This document shows, in pieces, positions 8,285-17,390 of a stretch of DNA of 55,601 nucleotides. The translations under genes and the position numbers were made by a program. The notes beneath the pieces were generated by a model that ran no database searches, was not told where the DNA came from, and worked only from the letters and a program-made list of their open reading frames with translations. Positions within the stretch are counted from its first letter, which is position 1; every line of letters starts with the position of its first letter. Origin of the DNA: a virus; IMG/VR virus record IMGVR_UViG_3300050821_007131, positions 1-55,601 of that record. One strand, given 5' to 3'.

Positions 8285-8733
8285 TGGAAGATAAATTTAA
8301 ATTTGGGAAATTAAAAGAGAATATTTCTAAGATGCGTAATGATCTACCACGCGTCTTAGCTAATGAGTCTCAAAATTTTTTCTCTAAATCGTTTACGGAT
8401 CAAGGTTGGGAAGGAAAATCATGGCAACAAGTTAAAAGAAGAATACCAGGAACTCCTGAATATAAATATCCAAAGAAAAAAGATTTAGGAAGGCGTAGAC
8501 GTCCTATATTAGTTGGGAAAGGATCAACAAAGCTTAGGAGAGCTGTTGCGAATTCAATACGAGTTACATCATGGCCAATTGTTCGTTTAATTGTTGATTT
8601 GCCTTACGCAAGAAGGCATAATGAAGGATTAGATAACATGCCTAAGCGTAAATTCATGGGAGAGTCTAATCGATTAAAGCAAAAACATCTCGCAACGATT
8701 AAAAAATTTATAAGAAACTTGTGGCAGGAATAG
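8284..8733 (+). CDS. Virion morphogenesis protein (Mu gpG-like tail completion)
   Basis: This 149-aa basic protein carries the virion morphogenesis pattern: an early helical segment (LPRVLANESQNFFSKSF), then GWEGKSWQQVKRR and ILVGKGSTKLRRAV, ending in a conserved region around RRHNEGLDNMPKR. The family helps join head and tail. It starts at the ATG overlapping the previous stop and overlaps the next gene by 13 bases. Confidence 0.75.
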   Translation: MEDKFKFGKLKENISKMRNDLPRVLANESQNFFSKSFTDQGWEGKSWQQVKRRIPGTPEYKYPKKKDLGRRRRPILVGKGSTKLRRAVANSIRVTSWPIVRLIVDLPYARRHNEGLDNMPKRKFMGESNRLKQKHLATIKKFIRNLWQE

Positions 8734-9344
8734 CAGACGGGATAAGAAGCATTTTAGCCGCATTGGCTGCAATTCCGGTAGTTAACGGAGATGGGGCAAC
8801 TACTATCCCTTATGTTCGAGTTTGGAAGAATCAAATACATCGTTTAGAAGCTGGAGAATTAGAAGCGTTTCCAATGCCTGCATTTTTCTTAGAAATCTCA
8901 GGATTAATAGATTGGCAAAGTGTTGGTCAAGGAGTCAATACAGGAGATCCGGACTGGACAATTCATATCGCTCACGAATTTTATGATGCAGGAGATGGAA
9001 CAATGGAACAAGACTTGGCTGTATTTGATTTGAGAGACACGATTCTTAATGTACTAACCCTATTCCAACCTACTGGCGGCGGCCCTTGGGAATGTAAGCA
9101 AGAAGAGCACGATATAAATAATAAAAATATCTACCACCTTATTCTTAAATTTCGTGGTCATTTTATTGATTACGCTGGTTCACGTATAAACCCTTCAACA
9201 ACTAAATTCCAATATAAAGAACCACCAACTCCAATAGTAATAACTGCTGATCCAGGTAAAGGCGGATCGCCTGTTCAACGTGACTTTCAAATACCATCAA
9301 GAACTACGCTTGTTTCTGTAGTTAAGCAAATAAATAAAGAATAA
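8721..9344 (+). CDS. Tail terminator/neck-like protein, 207 aa
   Basis: It starts with GTG and overlaps the previous gene by 13 bases. The layout, an N-terminal helix, strands with PYVRVWKNQ and WTIHIAHEFYD, then a helix (LAVFDLRDTIL), is what one expects of tail-terminator proteins, and its place after the gpG-like gene fits. The sequence is too diverged for a firm family name. Confidence 0.5.
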   Translation: MAGIADGIRSILAALAAIPVVNGDGATTIPYVRVWKNQIHRLEAGELEAFPMPAFFLEISGLIDWQSVGQGVNTGDPDWTIHIAHEFYDAGDGTMEQDLAVFDLRDTILNVLTLFQPTGGGPWECKQEEHDINNKNIYHLILKFRGHFIDYAGSRINPSTTKFQYKEPPTPIVITADPGKGGSPVQRDFQIPSRTTLVSVVKQINKE

Positions 9345-10213
9345 TGGCAAGGTCTGTCGATGAAATAAATAATTACATGGTCAATGCGTTGGTAACAAAC
9401 TTCGCATCGATTGGGATTACCATTGATCCGACATTATGGAGTAAAAGAAATATGCTCCGAATGTTTATTTATTGTATTGCAATCGGTCAGGCGCTTTTAG
9501 AACAATTGATGGACGTATTTATGGCTGCTGTAGAATCTCAGGTTGCAATAGCTGCGGCTGCTTCTGCTTTATGGATTCAATCAAAAATGTTTCAGTTCCA
9601 ATATTCTGGAACAAACCCTCAATTTGTATCTTTAATTAACGATGCGCCTCAATATTCTGTAATCGATCCAACATTAAGAATAATAACCGCTTGTAGTGTA
9701 ACGAGTACAGCAAGTAGCGATGTTACTGTAAAAGTCGCAAAGACCGTAAATGGAATCTTAACGGCATTGGCTCCATTAGAATTGTCCGCTGCTCAGGGAT
9801 ACGCAACTACGATATTTACAGCGGGAATTGAATATGATGTTCAGAGCAATAATCCTGATCAAATATACATCCAAGCTGATTTATATTTTCAGGGACAGTA
9901 TTCTGCAACCATACAAGCAACTACAATAGCTGCGATTACAAATTGGCTCCAGCAACAATCTGTAACAAATTTCGATGGTAAAACAAAAATGTCTGCATTG
10001 GAAGATTTAATATCTTCTATTCCGGGAATGAATGACGTCGTTCTTAAAAATGTACAAGCAAGAAAAGACGCAGATTTATTCACCGCTGGTATAATTCTTA
10101 TTTCAAACGAACAAGTCGTATTACGTCAATATATTTCTGATGCCGGATATATAATTCCGGAAACAACAGTCGGTAAAACATTGATAGATTCTCTTAATTT
10201 TATCTCAGAATAA
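9344..10213 (+). CDS. Baseplate J-like protein, 289 aa
   Basis: The beginning (SVDEINNYMV) and the C-terminal block (WLQQQSVTNFDGKTKMSALEDL, then IPGMNDVVL) follow the ends of baseplate J proteins, which form the wedge rim of contractile tails. The beta-rich middle fits as well. It sits before the capsid genes, far from the other baseplate genes at 20-23 kb, which is unusual. A remote J homologue is my best call. Confidence 0.5.
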   Translation: MARSVDEINNYMVNALVTNFASIGITIDPTLWSKRNMLRMFIYCIAIGQALLEQLMDVFMAAVESQVAIAAAASALWIQSKMFQFQYSGTNPQFVSLINDAPQYSVIDPTLRIITACSVTSTASSDVTVKVAKTVNGILTALAPLELSAAQGYATTIFTAGIEYDVQSNNPDQIYIQADLYFQGQYSATIQATTIAAITNWLQQQSVTNFDGKTKMSALEDLISSIPGMNDVVLKNVQARKDADLFTAGIILISNEQVVLRQYISDAGYIIPETTVGKTLIDSLNFISE

Positions 10214-10226
10214 AAAACAGCTAAAA

Positions 10227-10568
10227 ATGGAACAAGGAAAAATAATTCTTCTTAATGAACCCGGAAAAATAATTACGCCAAGGCCGGTTCCTGAAGCAAA
10301 TCCAATTATTGGAAGAAAACAAGCGCGTCCGGTTGAAGAAATTGCAAAAAAGAAATTCGAAGAATTAAATGAAGAAGATAAGAAGAAGATCCAAGAACAA
10401 TTTGAATCAAGATTCGGCAAAGACAGAGCGCATAGAACAAGAGAGCAATGGCTTGATTTGGTTTCATCTTACGGCATTGCTCAGGTTTGCAAGATAGAAA
10501 AGATGACAGAAAAACAAGTTAGAAGGATTTTAAAAGTGAACAAATCCACTCAATTAACAAAGAAGTAA
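10227..10568 (+). CDS. Hypothetical basic protein, 113 aa
   Basis: A very charged protein with a proline-rich N terminus, a helical Lys/Glu segment (EELNEEDKKKIQEQFE) and a C-terminal part (YGIAQVCKIEKMTEKQVRRIL) that could be a small helical binding domain. It lies between baseplate-type genes and is followed without a gap by the next gene, so it probably has a structural or assembly role. No family recognised. Confidence 0.6.
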   Translation: MEQGKIILLNEPGKIITPRPVPEANPIIGRKQARPVEEIAKKKFEELNEEDKKKIQEQFESRFGKDRAHRTREQWLDLVSSYGIAQVCKIEKMTEKQVRRILKVNKSTQLTKK

Positions 10569-11222
10569 ATGGGGGGTGATATCTATAGTATAAATTTCAA
10601 CCAGCAGGCGAATGATTTAATGCCTCCTGATAAAAGAAAGCCACCTAATCTTCTTTTATCTCAGTCGTTATTTTCTTCTTTACAATGGATGAGAGATTTA
10701 CTATTTGGTAGCTATAAAGTCGGATCAACTGCGCCGCAATATTCTCCAGGAGCTTATAATCAGTATCAACAAGTTCTTTTTAAGAAACAAGTATTTGAAT
10801 CTTTAATCGATAATAATAATGATGTTCCAACGACATCTAACTGGAGATTAATCCAATCGAATTTTATAGGGGTCGACGAAAGGATAAAATTTAATAATCA
10901 AAAATGCGTGTTCGAATATGCGTTGAATAAGAGATTTGGAGGTCAATTTAGGATGTTACCAGCACCAACTCCTGCCGATATCTATATTTCTAATCTACCT
11001 CCTTCTGTTGTTGGATTTCGTATAGGCAAAACAGTTGGATCGACAATAGGACAAACAACTTCTTCGGATACAATAGGATCTCCATTTCCTTTTCAGAAGA
11101 CAGCAGGATTTCAAATAAATTTCAAAGCATCTTTATTCGCATTGACAAGCAATCAAGAAGTAAGAGATTTTGCCGATTTATATAATGCGATTGGGATAAA
11201 TTATAACATCATTACATATTAG
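10569..11222 (+). CDS. Putative baseplate/tail protein, 217 aa
   Basis: The protein contains a segment (YNQYQQVLFKKQVFESLIDNN, then PTTSNWRLI) like the VY/ESL...W carbohydrate-binding-like modules found in baseplate or fibre-linked proteins. The related pattern is also seen in the connector protein at 5070. Its place between the J-like protein and a fibre-like protein suggests a tail-tip component. No precise family. Confidence 0.5.
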   Translation: MGGDIYSINFNQQANDLMPPDKRKPPNLLLSQSLFSSLQWMRDLLFGSYKVGSTAPQYSPGAYNQYQQVLFKKQVFESLIDNNNDVPTTSNWRLIQSNFIGVDERIKFNNQKCVFEYALNKRFGGQFRMLPAPTPADIYISNLPPSVVGFRIGKTVGSTIGQTTSSDTIGSPFPFQKTAGFQINFKASLFALTSNQEVRDFADLYNAIGINYNIITY

Positions 11223-11227
11223 CTAAA

Positions 11228-12073
11228 ATGAGAAAACTCGATATAACCCCGATAACCGACGCGGCACAAATGCCACTAAAGAGAGGGAGTTTGCAATTTC
11301 TTCAAGATTCATATGGAGAAATTTTGGCTGCGATTCTTCATGGAATCTGCGATCAGAAGAATTATGATTTTAATATCATGTATGTTCTTTGGGGGTTAAT
11401 AAATTCTGGAGGGGCAGGCGTTTTCAATGGTACTGCTGGCGCTGTATTTTTTCAGGGGGAAGTGTTTTTAGTTGATGCTACAAATTTTTCAATAATTCCC
11501 GGACAGGTCGCTATACTTTCTCTTGGAGTAAGTCAATATAATATCGATGCAGATCCTGTAACTTTCACAGATACCTCTTCTCATAACGTCCACGATATAA
11601 GAAAGATGGTTGTTTCGTCAGGGAATAGCGGATCTGGTTCTTGCGATTATAGCGCTCTTTCTTTTTGCAATTTTATTATACCTCCAGTTTTAGATTTAAC
11701 TGCTCCGTCAGTTGTTGGAGGAGTGGGGAACGCAGCACAAGTGTTAGGGGTCTATCCAGAATTAGAAGTTTTTGTGCCGGTTAATAATAATCTTGCTCCA
11801 ATCGTTGCTTTCGGAAAAATAAACGTTGGCGATGTACCGGGAGGTGGTCAGACATATACTGTAGTGTTTGGTTCTGCTCTAACAGGCGTTACAACATACG
11901 AACCATTATTGCAGTTAGTGAGTGTTGGAGGAAGTCCTCATGACGACACAACAGTTACTCTTTCTGTTATCGAATCTTCGAAAACAAACACAGGTTTTCA
12001 ATTCAGAGCTCAAGAGTGGACGGGAGGAGTTCAGAGCGTAAAGGTATCTTTCTTTATTTTCAAAACATCTTAA
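11228..12073 (+). CDS. Putative tail fibre or baseplate-attached protein, 281 aa
   Basis: A short conserved-looking head (LDITPITDAAQMPLKRGSLQF) is followed by glycine- and serine-rich beta sequence with no charge clusters, typical of trimeric fibre-like proteins. The C-terminal 100 residues look like one beta domain. It follows the J-like and putative tip proteins, consistent with a short fibre. Function inferred from composition and place. Confidence 0.5.
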   Translation: MRKLDITPITDAAQMPLKRGSLQFLQDSYGEILAAILHGICDQKNYDFNIMYVLWGLINSGGAGVFNGTAGAVFFQGEVFLVDATNFSIIPGQVAILSLGVSQYNIDADPVTFTDTSSHNVHDIRKMVVSSGNSGSGSCDYSALSFCNFIIPPVLDLTAPSVVGGVGNAAQVLGVYPELEVFVPVNNNLAPIVAFGKINVGDVPGGGQTYTVVFGSALTGVTTYEPLLQLVSVGGSPHDDTTVTLSVIESSKTNTGFQFRAQEWTGGVQSVKVSFFIFKTS

Positions 12074-12264
12074 TGTCGAACGATAAAAAGAATAAATCAT
12101 CTTCTCATGATAGAAGAGTTGTCGGTTACCCACCACCGGGGACTTACCAGCTATTGCAACAATATATGGAGCGTCATGGTTGTGGAGAAAGCGAAGCCAT
12201 TGTGATAGCTTTGGAAATGATGCTAAAACCGAATAAGATTATTCCTAAGTTAAATCCGGCATAA
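12073..12264 (+). CDS. Small ribbon-helix-helix-like protein, 63 aa
   Basis: The start at 12073 overlaps the previous stop (TAATG). After a Lys/Ser-rich tail the sequence RVVGYPPPGTYQLLQQY, then GESEAIVIALEMML, fits a beta strand plus two helices as in small RHH regulators. A DNA-binding regulator inside a structural operon could tune late transcription. No relative in the window. Confidence 0.55.
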   Translation: MSNDKKNKSSSHDRRVVGYPPPGTYQLLQQYMERHGCGESEAIVIALEMMLKPNKIIPKLNPA

Positions 12265-12267
12265 ATT

Positions 12268-12298
12268 TTGATACTTTTTATCATCTACATTATTTTTA
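12268..12298 (+). promoter_or_regulatory. Bacteroidota-type promoter inside the late region
   Basis: TTG at 12268-12270, a 20-base spacer, and TATTTTTA at 12291-12298 match the promoter form used elsewhere in this phage. It would drive the short coiled-coil gene that follows. Confidence 0.5.
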
Positions 12299-12398
12299 CA
12301 TCTCATTAAAGCAACACATCATGCGTTTTTTTATAAAGTCTAAATGGATGATCGTGTTGGAAAAATTAAATTTTCTAACAAAACAAAATTTGAACATC

Positions 12399-12632
12399 AT
12401 GGAAGATCTGTCAAGCCTTAGCGCTCGCGTTGACAAAATCACAGGAGACATTGCAACCATTAAAACGAATGTCGTAGCTATTCGCTCCGCATTGCCGCCT
12501 ACAGGTGGTCTCAGTGAAGCAGATGTAGAAACTCTTGCAGCAAAACTCGACGCAGCCGTGGCTGTTTCTGACGCAGAAGTTACGGATACGGCTTCAGCTC
12601 CAGCATCTGGTTCTGCTCCTGCTGCTCAGTAA
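12399..12632 (+). CDS. Small coiled-coil protein with Ala/Ser-rich tail, 77 aa
   Basis: The ATG at 12399 starts a clear heptad-rich coil (LSSLSARVDKITGDIATIKTN). In-frame ATGs at 12321 and 12348 would add a basic hydrophobic leader and cannot be excluded. The end is low-complexity Ala/Ser/Pro. Its own promoter and terminator suggest high expression. It may be a virion accessory or scaffold-like protein; function unknown. Confidence 0.55.
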   Translation: MEDLSSLSARVDKITGDIATIKTNVVAIRSALPPTGGLSEADVETLAAKLDAAVAVSDAEVTDTASAPASGSAPAAQ

Positions 12633-12660
12633 TTCTTTTTTTAGGTTTAGATTGGAAAAA

Positions 12661-12690
12661 TGCCCGACCATTAAATGATCGGGCATTTTT
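12661..12690 (+). terminator. Rho-independent terminator before the capsid operon
   Basis: TGCCCGA/TCGGGCA stem with an inner CAT/ATG pairing, followed by five T. Confidence 0.88.
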
Positions 12691-12739
12691 ATTTTCAAAA
12701 AGTGTGGCACACTTTTTAAGCGCGTTGTCTTATGCGCGT

Positions 12740-12747
12740 TATCTTTG
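12740..12747 (+). promoter_or_regulatory. -7 element in front of the protease-capsid operon
   Basis: TATCTTTG perfectly matches TAnnTTTG and lies just downstream of a terminator. A clear -33 TTG at the expected distance is missing. The protease ATG is seven bases downstream, so this mRNA too would be nearly leaderless, as at 2942. Confidence 0.45.
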
Positions 12748-12754
12748 ATCCATC

Positions 12755-13972
12755 ATGTACGCAATCAATGCATCTCTTGATACTTCGGAACCGATAATGC
12801 TGCTAAATCAACCAATCGGTTTTGATAAAGATGAACCAAGCAACCCGTACATTGATGGAGCTCTTTTCCAACAAGAACTTTTTGAATTAGATAGGCCAGA
12901 CGATTACAAGAGAATTATAATAAATATTAATTCTCCCGGTGGTAATGTTGTAGAAGGATATAATATCTGCAACGGTATCTTAAAAACAAAAACTCCTGTC
13001 GATACATGCTGCACAGGTATCGCTGCAAGTATGGCCGCTACGGTCTTCATGATGGGCAGAAAGAGGATAATGGCAGATTATGCTGCGTTAATGATCCATA
13101 ACCCTTTCGGCGGAGATGATAAGAAGATGCTTGGAGCTATGAAGAATAGTCTTATTAAAATGGTCTCCGCAAAATGCAATGTTTCAGAAGAAGAAGTTGA
13201 AGAGATGATGAAGAAAGAAACATGGCTAAGCGCTCAAGAAGCTTTTGACAAAGGATTTTGCACAGACATCGATATAACAAGTAAGGCAAACGAAAAAAGA
13301 GGAATTAGAGCTTCTACCGTTTATGCGATGTGGAAAGCAGCAAACGAAATTCAAAATAATTCTAACACCAATTCAAACATTCCAAATATGGAAAATAATG
13401 CACAGGCCAAAATCGATACTTCTTTGATCGCAGCCTACCTGAATCTGAATCCGGAAACAACTTCCGCAGCAGTTCTTACTGAAGTCAAAGCTCGTATTAA
13501 CGGCCTTACGCTTGCCAAAAATAAGGCAGACGAAGAATTGGATGAGATGAAGAAGAAAATGGATAAGATGAAATCCGACTATGAGGAAATGAAGAACAAG
13601 TACGATCTCAAATGTAAGGAGATGGAAGACGAGAAGGAAAAGGCGAAGAAAGAACATGAGGCAAAAGAGAAAGAAGCAAAAGATGCAAAGGATGCAGCAG
13701 TTGCTGCTACTGCAAAAGCAGAAATCGACAAATACGTTACTGCTGGCCGTGTAAAAGCTGATCAGGTGGACAAATTAGTTGTAATAGCGGTCGCTCAGGG
13801 ATTGGACGTTGTAAAAGATCTTCTTGGGTCTCTACCTGCTACAAAACCAATGCCAGCAACAGCACAAGCTCCTGTAAATACAACCGAAGTAAGCGATCCA
13901 AACAAAACCGGAATGAGTGCTGTCCACCTTATGGCAAAAGTTAGAGCCGATCAGATGAACAGAAGTAAGTAA
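12755..13972 (+). CDS. Prohead protease (ClpP-like) fused to scaffold
   Basis: Residues 1-190 are a ClpP/S14-type serine protease: ININSPGG, the nucleophile Ser92 in GIAASMAA and His115 in MIHNPFGG. The C-terminal half is a long Lys/Glu coiled coil (about 255-320) plus an Ala-rich stretch, as in scaffolding proteins. Such fusions guide capsid assembly and then cut the scaffold away. The capsid gene follows 45 bases later. Length (405 aa) fits a protease-scaffold fusion. Confidence 0.9.
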   Translation: MYAINASLDTSEPIMLLNQPIGFDKDEPSNPYIDGALFQQELFELDRPDDYKRIIININSPGGNVVEGYNICNGILKTKTPVDTCCTGIAASMAATVFMMGRKRIMADYAALMIHNPFGGDDKKMLGAMKNSLIKMVSAKCNVSEEEVEEMMKKETWLSAQEAFDKGFCTDIDITSKANEKRGIRASTVYAMWKAANEIQNNSNTNSNIPNMENNAQAKIDTSLIAAYLNLNPETTSAAVLTEVKARINGLTLAKNKADEELDEMKKKMDKMKSDYEEMKNKYDLKCKEMEDEKEKAKKEHEAKEKEAKDAKDAAVAATAKAEIDKYVTAGRVKADQVDKLVVIAVAQGLDVVKDLLGSLPATKPMPATAQAPVNTTEVSDPNKTGMSAVHLMAKVRADQMNRSK

Positions 13973-14017
13973 GAAGAGAATAAGTTTTTTTAAACATAAA
14001 TTTTTAAATCGAAAGCC

Positions 14018-15028
14018 ATGTCGTTAGTAATCGCAGACACCACATATGCCGGTACATTTGCCTCCTATTTTTGGCTTCCGGCGACATTTGGAATGGATAC
14101 GGTACAAAAAGGTATCGTGTACGTCCAAGACGGAATCAAAAAGCAGCACACAATCGGTCGTGTGGACTTTACTCAACCTTTACAGCCTCGTCAAGCGACT
14201 CCGACCAATGCGGGAAGCTTTAAGGTTGATGGTCGAGTATTGAATCCTAACGATTTGATGGTCTATACGGAGTTTAACCCACGAGACTACGAAGCGCACT
14301 GGCTTTCCGAACAACTCTCTCCGACTCTTCTGGCACGTGAATTACCGGTTACGGCCGAGAATTACATGATGATGATCGCGCTGGAACGTGCTTTTGAGCA
14401 GATCGAAACCGGCTTGTGGATGGGTAGCACTACGTATACTGCGGTTCCAGGATCTGCTGGTAACGGCCAAATTTGCTTCTTCGACGGGTTCCTGAAGAAG
14501 ATGATCAATGACGCCGCTGTTCAACAAGTATCTAGCCCTGCTCCTTTGAGTGCTGCCGCTACCGGTGGTGGTGTGTACAATATCGCTGATGCATTCAATG
14601 CCTTGATCAGCTTAGTCGCAACGACAAAGAAAGCGCTATTGGCTCGCGCAAAGCGTTATGAAAGGATGAAATTTCTTGTTTCGATCAACACGGAACAAAT
14701 CTGGCAGACATTCATTACAACGACTTTGACCTTCAAAGGTGTTAATACCACAGAACGCGGTATCAACAAATTCAAAGGATACGAAATTTGTCCGATCGCC
14801 GGTATGCCAGACAATACGATTATCTTTTGCGAAGCTCTTGCAGACACTACTTCAAATTTGTATGTCGGCATGAACAGCGCAGAAGATAATAATCTGCAAC
14901 TTCAACGCCTTCAGAACAATAGTGAATTATTCTTTTTGAAGGGTTTAATGAAGTACGACGTGCAGTACGGATTTAGCGAGCAGGTTTTCCTCTTCACCAC
15001 TCTTACTTCTTCGACATTTACGGCATAA
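14018..15028 (+). CDS. Major capsid protein
   Basis: This 336-aa protein follows the protease-scaffold gene, as major capsid proteins do. The N-terminal region through VNLxx-type strands, the long central helix (NYMMMIALERAFEQIETGLW), and the C-terminal strand (ELFFLKGLMKYDVQYGFSEQ) fit an HK97-type fold. Codon use is richer in GC-ending codons than its neighbours, as expected of the most abundant virion protein. No cleavage site can be assigned by eye. Confidence 0.88.
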   Translation: MSLVIADTTYAGTFASYFWLPATFGMDTVQKGIVYVQDGIKKQHTIGRVDFTQPLQPRQATPTNAGSFKVDGRVLNPNDLMVYTEFNPRDYEAHWLSEQLSPTLLARELPVTAENYMMMIALERAFEQIETGLWMGSTTYTAVPGSAGNGQICFFDGFLKKMINDAAVQQVSSPAPLSAAATGGGVYNIADAFNALISLVATTKKALLARAKRYERMKFLVSINTEQIWQTFITTTLTFKGVNTTERGINKFKGYEICPIAGMPDNTIIFCEALADTTSNLYVGMNSAEDNNLQLQRLQNNSELFFLKGLMKYDVQYGFSEQVFLFTTLTSSTFTA

Positions 15029-15084
15029 GCTGTAACCATAGCCATTGGCCTTATCCTAATTTTTGAAATTTTAAAACGAATTAT

Positions 15085-15471
15085 ATGTCTGCATTAGCAA
15101 GGTTTACTGGAGCAAAAAACATGGAAAATACTGCAAGGGGAGAGCAATTTGACTACCAAGCCATCGCAACTGCTTCGATTATTAATCTTGGTGTTAAAGG
15201 TAATGCAGCAAGAACGCTTTTCAATATCGCATTAGCAACCCCAACGCCAACGATAAACATAAATGTCGGAGACGCAAATAATCCTCCTTATGTAGGGGAT
15301 GAGGTTCAAATGATCATAACTCCTGATGCAACCACAAGAGTTATTACATGGGGAACAGGATTTATCCCAACGGCAGCAACCTTATCCGCTACTGCATCCA
15401 AGATAACGACAGCGAGTTTTGTATTTAATGGAACCGGTTGGGTTCAAAGAGGATCTTCTACAACCGCATAA
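15085..15471 (+). CDS. Probable capsid decoration protein, 128 aa
   Basis: A small, mainly beta, Ala/Thr-rich protein encoded just after the capsid gene, the usual position of decoration or cement proteins. Strands around INVGDANNPPYVGDEVQMIITPDA and the end FVFNGTGWVQRG resemble fibre-like beta domains that sit on virion surfaces. No firm family. Confidence 0.55.
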   Translation: MSALARFTGAKNMENTARGEQFDYQAIATASIINLGVKGNAARTLFNIALATPTPTININVGDANNPPYVGDEVQMIITPDATTRVITWGTGFIPTAATLSATASKITTASFVFNGTGWVQRGSSTTA

Positions 15472-15498
15472 TTTCTTAAGCAACTAAAATTCTCGATC

Positions 15499-15792
15499 AT
15501 GCAAAATTATTCGTACATGCTCCAAAAATTGAAAGAAGATGAGTCTTTGACTCATGTCTACTTCAATGAATCAGGAGGATGGCTTTTAAATAAAAATTCT
15601 GCTCATCCAATTTCAAAAACTCGTGACGAAATTCTTTCGAATGAAGACCAATATTCTGAAGAAGAAGAGACAGATGAGGGAGTTGATGTTACAGAATATT
15701 TGCAAGAACTCGAGAAAGAAAACGCCGACCTAAAGCAACAAGTCGAAGAGTTGCAAGCAAAGGTAGCAGAATTGGAAGCATCTAAGAAGTAA
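15499..15792 (+). CDS. Small coiled-coil protein, 97 aa
   Basis: The first 45 residues form a small domain (YVYFNESGGWLLNK-like), followed by an acidic linker and a C-terminal coiled coil (residues about 68-95, LEKENADLKQQVEELQAKVAEL). It lies between decoration and sheath genes, where neck or head-completion proteins may occur. Function unknown. Confidence 0.6.
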   Translation: MQNYSYMLQKLKEDESLTHVYFNESGGWLLNKNSAHPISKTRDEILSNEDQYSEEEETDEGVDVTEYLQELEKENADLKQQVEELQAKVAELEASKK

Positions 15793-15821
15793 TTTCTTCT
15801 TCTTTTTAAAGGTTTATAATC

Positions 15822-17387
15822 ATGCCAACTCCAAATATCAAATTCAATAAAGGAAAGAATGGTCTTGGCAGACCTTTGCCGGGAGAAGATTACATTTCTG
15901 CTCTTATATTCTACACAGCAGCTTTACCATCTGGTTTCACGACAACGAATAATATTAAGCAATTATTTCAAGTTTCTGATGCGATTAGCGCAGGAATCTT
16001 AAATAATTATTCTGATGCAACTGCTGCGCAGGCGGAATATTTAATTACTGCTGCTGGCGCAACCGGAGATGAGATTTCGATATCTGTAAAAGACATCGAT
16101 CCAACAGGAAATCTCCCCGTTGATCAGAATGGTAATTCTCTTCCTCCAACTCTTTTATGCGCTTACGTAAAACAAGCGGGGGATACCACTATTGCAATCC
16201 TTGGGGCAAGCATAGCGGCGGCTATAAACGCAGGAACCCTAACTCACGGCTATAGCGCAGCGTTTGTTACAGCAACCCTCACAATAACAGCTCCTAAAAA
16301 ATTCGGTATATTTCTTAATACCGGATCGCCGCTCATTGTTACAATAGTGGGGGCAATTGCCGGCACTATTACACAATTCTCCGGAGGAACCTTTTCTGCT
16401 CTCGCTTTCTATTATTATCACATAAGCGAATTCTTTAGACTTCAGCCCGGAGGCAACCTATATGTCGGATTTTTTCCCGTTCCCGGATTGTATACTTTTG
16501 CAGAAGTTAATACAATTCAGAATTTTTCTACTGGCAAAATTCGACAAGTTGGCGTCTATAAAGACTTTGCCTCCGAATGGTCTTCTAATGATTTGACTGC
16601 TCTGCATAATGCATGTGTAGTAAGCGACACGGCTCATAAAAACATCTCCGCATTGTATGCTGCTGATATGATTAGCACAGCAGATATCTCAACTTTAATT
16701 GATCTCTCTACTCTTACTGCAAATAAATCTTCGATTGTAATTGTTCAAGATGCCGGTGGTCAGGGAAATTTCTTGTACAAAACAAGTAATAAATCTGTTT
16801 CCGCTCTTGGAGCAGTTTTAGGAGCAGTTGCTTTTGCGAAAGTAAGCGAATCTATTGGATGGGTAGAAAAATTCAATTTCAGCGATGAAAATGAATTGGA
16901 GGTTGTTGGATTTAGTAACGGACAACCTTACAGTTCTGCGGCAATAAGTGATAATCTAATTAGTTCTTTGGACGACAGAAGATATATACTATTCTATAAA
17001 CCTTCTGGAGTTGCTGGAACATACGTTACAAATGCAAATACAGCTATTGCTCAAAGCTCTGATTACGCCTATATAGAGGATAACAGAACAATTGATAAAG
17101 CAATCAGAGGTATTTATTCAAATCTTGTACCTTCGCTGAATGGTCCATTAACGCTAAAAGCAGATGGGACGCTTACAGACGAGACAGTAGCTGCATTAGA
17201 GAGCGCAGCCGCACCAAATCTGGACGCGATGGTAAGAAATGGAGAATTAAGCGACTATTCTGTTGTCATAAATCCGAATCAAATGGTATTGGTGACGGAG
17301 GAATTGGATGTAACAGCCGAATTGCTCCAGCAAGGAGTCGCAAGACAGATCGTTGTAAACATTGGCTTCGTTCCTAAAATCTCATAA
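15822..17387 (+). CDS. Tail sheath protein (DUF2586-like)
   Basis: The start (KFNKGKNGLGRPLPGEDYIS) and the C-terminal third (AKVSESIGWVEKFNF, then SDYAYIEDNRTIDKAIRGIY) match the DUF2586 type of sheath found in Bacteroidota phages, which drives tail contraction. Residues about 65-190 are an extra Ala/Thr-rich beta insertion and could be a surface domain. The tail tube gene follows 3 bases later. This gene is the main evidence for a contractile tail. Confidence 0.82.
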   Translation: MPTPNIKFNKGKNGLGRPLPGEDYISALIFYTAALPSGFTTTNNIKQLFQVSDAISAGILNNYSDATAAQAEYLITAAGATGDEISISVKDIDPTGNLPVDQNGNSLPPTLLCAYVKQAGDTTIAILGASIAAAINAGTLTHGYSAAFVTATLTITAPKKFGIFLNTGSPLIVTIVGAIAGTITQFSGGTFSALAFYYYHISEFFRLQPGGNLYVGFFPVPGLYTFAEVNTIQNFSTGKIRQVGVYKDFASEWSSNDLTALHNACVVSDTAHKNISALYAADMISTADISTLIDLSTLTANKSSIVIVQDAGGQGNFLYKTSNKSVSALGAVLGAVAFAKVSESIGWVEKFNFSDENELEVVGFSNGQPYSSAAISDNLISSLDDRRYILFYKPSGVAGTYVTNANTAIAQSSDYAYIEDNRTIDKAIRGIYSNLVPSLNGPLTLKADGTLTDETVAALESAAAPNLDAMVRNGELSDYSVVINPNQMVLVTEELDVTAELLQQGVARQIVVNIGFVPKIS

Positions 17388-17390
17388 AAA

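Noticed and set aside
13373-13657. Minus-strand ORF, Leu/Phe/His-rich
   Set aside because: Mirror of the scaffold coiled coil (Lys/Glu codons); no start context.
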